NCBI GenBank assembly: GCA_003219005.1
Contig: QHPG01000177.1
Location: forward strand, 1-49,440
DNA length: 49,440 nucleotides
Source of the DNA: Verrucomicrobiota bacterium
Lineage (GTDB): Bacteria; Verrucomicrobiota; Verrucomicrobiia; Chthoniobacterales; UBA10450
Reading direction: 5' to 3'
This document shows positions 48,497-49,440 of this stretch, in pieces. Under the pieces are notes generated by a model, which saw nothing but the letters and a program-made list of their open reading frames with translations, did not search any database and was not told the DNA's origin. Within the stretch, counting starts at the first letter, position 1; each line of letters begins with the position of its first letter. The translations under genes were made by a program, and so were the position numbers.

Positions 48497-48579
48497 TGTA
48501 GCCGCTTCGCTGCACGAAGCGCACCGCTGTGTTTCTGGCACGCACGCGCCACGCGTCTCACAGAGAGACGCGGCTACAA
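48497..48579. repeat. Hairpin repeat family B copy 5
   Basis: TGTAGCCGCTTCGCTGCACGAAGCGC...CGCGTCTCACAGAGAGACGCGGCTACAA. Confidence 0.8.
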
Positions 48580-48987
48580 TTATTTTTTAACTACCTCGGC
48601 GTTCTCGATCATTGCGATGCCGCCGCGCTCTGCCAGTTTGCCTTTCAGAGTGACATTTTTGCCGCACAAATCGGCAAGCTGATTATTAATCGGCTTGTGT
48701 TCGCCCACGACCAGATACGCTTTGCCCTCGCTGATGATACCGACGGGACCGCCGCTTCTGATGCATTTGGCGCCGCAGGATTGCCCGTGTTTCTCGCCCA
48801 CGGCGTTATGGTCGACAAAGCACATCATATCGACCACTTCGCCCGTGACCTCTTTCGAGGCAGCAGCGTCTGCGTCGTGCTCGTGTTCCTGTGCGATCGC
48901 CAGTGGCGAAACGGCCAGCGCTGCAATGAACGTTGCTGTCACCGCAACTTTCAACACTGTGGTTTTATTGCTTGTTGAATTAAACAT
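48580..48987 (-). CDS. Small secreted Cys/His-containing hypothetical protein
   Basis: Signal peptide ending SPLAIAQ, then EHEHDADAAASKEVTGEVVDMMCFVDHNAVGEKHGQSCGAKCIRSGGPVGIISEGKAYLVV. Confidence 0.7.
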   Translation of the reverse strand: MFNSTSNKTTVLKVAVTATFIAALAVSPLAIAQEHEHDADAAASKEVTGEVVDMMCFVDHNAVGEKHGQSCGAKCIRSGGPVGIISEGKAYLVVGEHKPINNQLADLCGKNVTLKGKLAERGGIAMIENAEVVKK

Positions 48988-49089
48988 AAAACAAATCTCG
49001 GCTGCTTGGCGCGTAGGTCAATGTTGTGAAGCAGGCAATCCTGTCTGCGAGTGATGAACGTCCAAGACTGGCAGACACTATTGTCTGCC

Positions 49090-49440
49090 TCACGCGCCTT
49101 TCTCGATTAGCTCCGCAAATTGATCGAAGAAATAAGTCGCATCGTGTGGGCCGGGCGCCGCTTCCGGATGGTATTGCACGCTGAAGATCGGCAATTTCTT
49201 GTGCCGCATTCCCTCTACGGTGCCGTCATTCAAATTGATGTGCGTTAGCTCCACATCAGAGGGAAGCGAGTCTGCATCTACGGCGAATCCGTGATTCTGC
49301 GCAGTGATAGCCACTTTACCTGTCCGCAAATCCTTTACCGGTTGATTGGCACCGCGATGGCCGAACTTCAGCTTAAACGTCGATCCGCCGAACGCGAAGC
49401 CAAGAATCTGATGGCCGAGACAGATCCCGAAGATCGGTCT
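49090..49440 (-). CDS. carA: Carbamoyl-phosphate synthase small subunit, C-terminal part (cut by window end)
   Basis: Reverse strand reads [38 protein letters not shown]...[11 protein letters not shown]...[23 protein letters not shown]. Confidence 0.94.
   Translation of the reverse strand, partial: RPIFGICLGHQILGFAFGGSTFKLKFGHRGANQPVKDLRTGKVAITAQNHGFAVDADSLPSDVELTHINLNDGTVEGMRHKKLPIFSVQYHPEAAPGPHDATYFFDQFAELIEKGA

Overview
This 49.4 kb window looks chromosomal and most likely comes from a Verrucomicrobiota (Chthoniobacterales-like) soil bacterium. That placement is inferred from gene content (UBact/proteasome, a Verruco-Plancto-restricted small protein, dispersed palindromic repeats) and was not tested. 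Most of the window is ordinary housekeeping and metabolic genes: ABC exporter, folB, Nudix, tatC, prepilin peptidase, nagA, htrA, rtcB/archease, otsA/otsB, ketoacid-CoA transferase, a prpD-prpB-prpC methylcitrate block, ada/ogt, tRNA-Arg, M16 peptidase, mlaEFD, asparaginase, lhr and a partial carA. Main points: (1) at the left edge, a 58-aa ubiquitin-like UBact modifier ending in RQRTGQ is fused by a TAATG overlap to a proteasome beta subunit; (2) a decayed chromosomal integron with an IntI C-terminal remnant, an attI-like palindrome, an attC site and two cassette-type ORFs; (3) several genes truncated by clean deletions, including an MFS/SCOT tail-to-tail junction and a frameshifted glycosyltransferase; (4) an archease-COG0523-RtcB RNA-ligase cluster; (5) a Gly/Trp/His/Tyr-repeat secreted protein bracketed by two copies of the same hairpin; (6) several families of dispersed palindromic repeats, some apparently inside coding sequence or supplying stop codons. 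All calls come from reading the sequence and the supplied ORF track; no database search was run.
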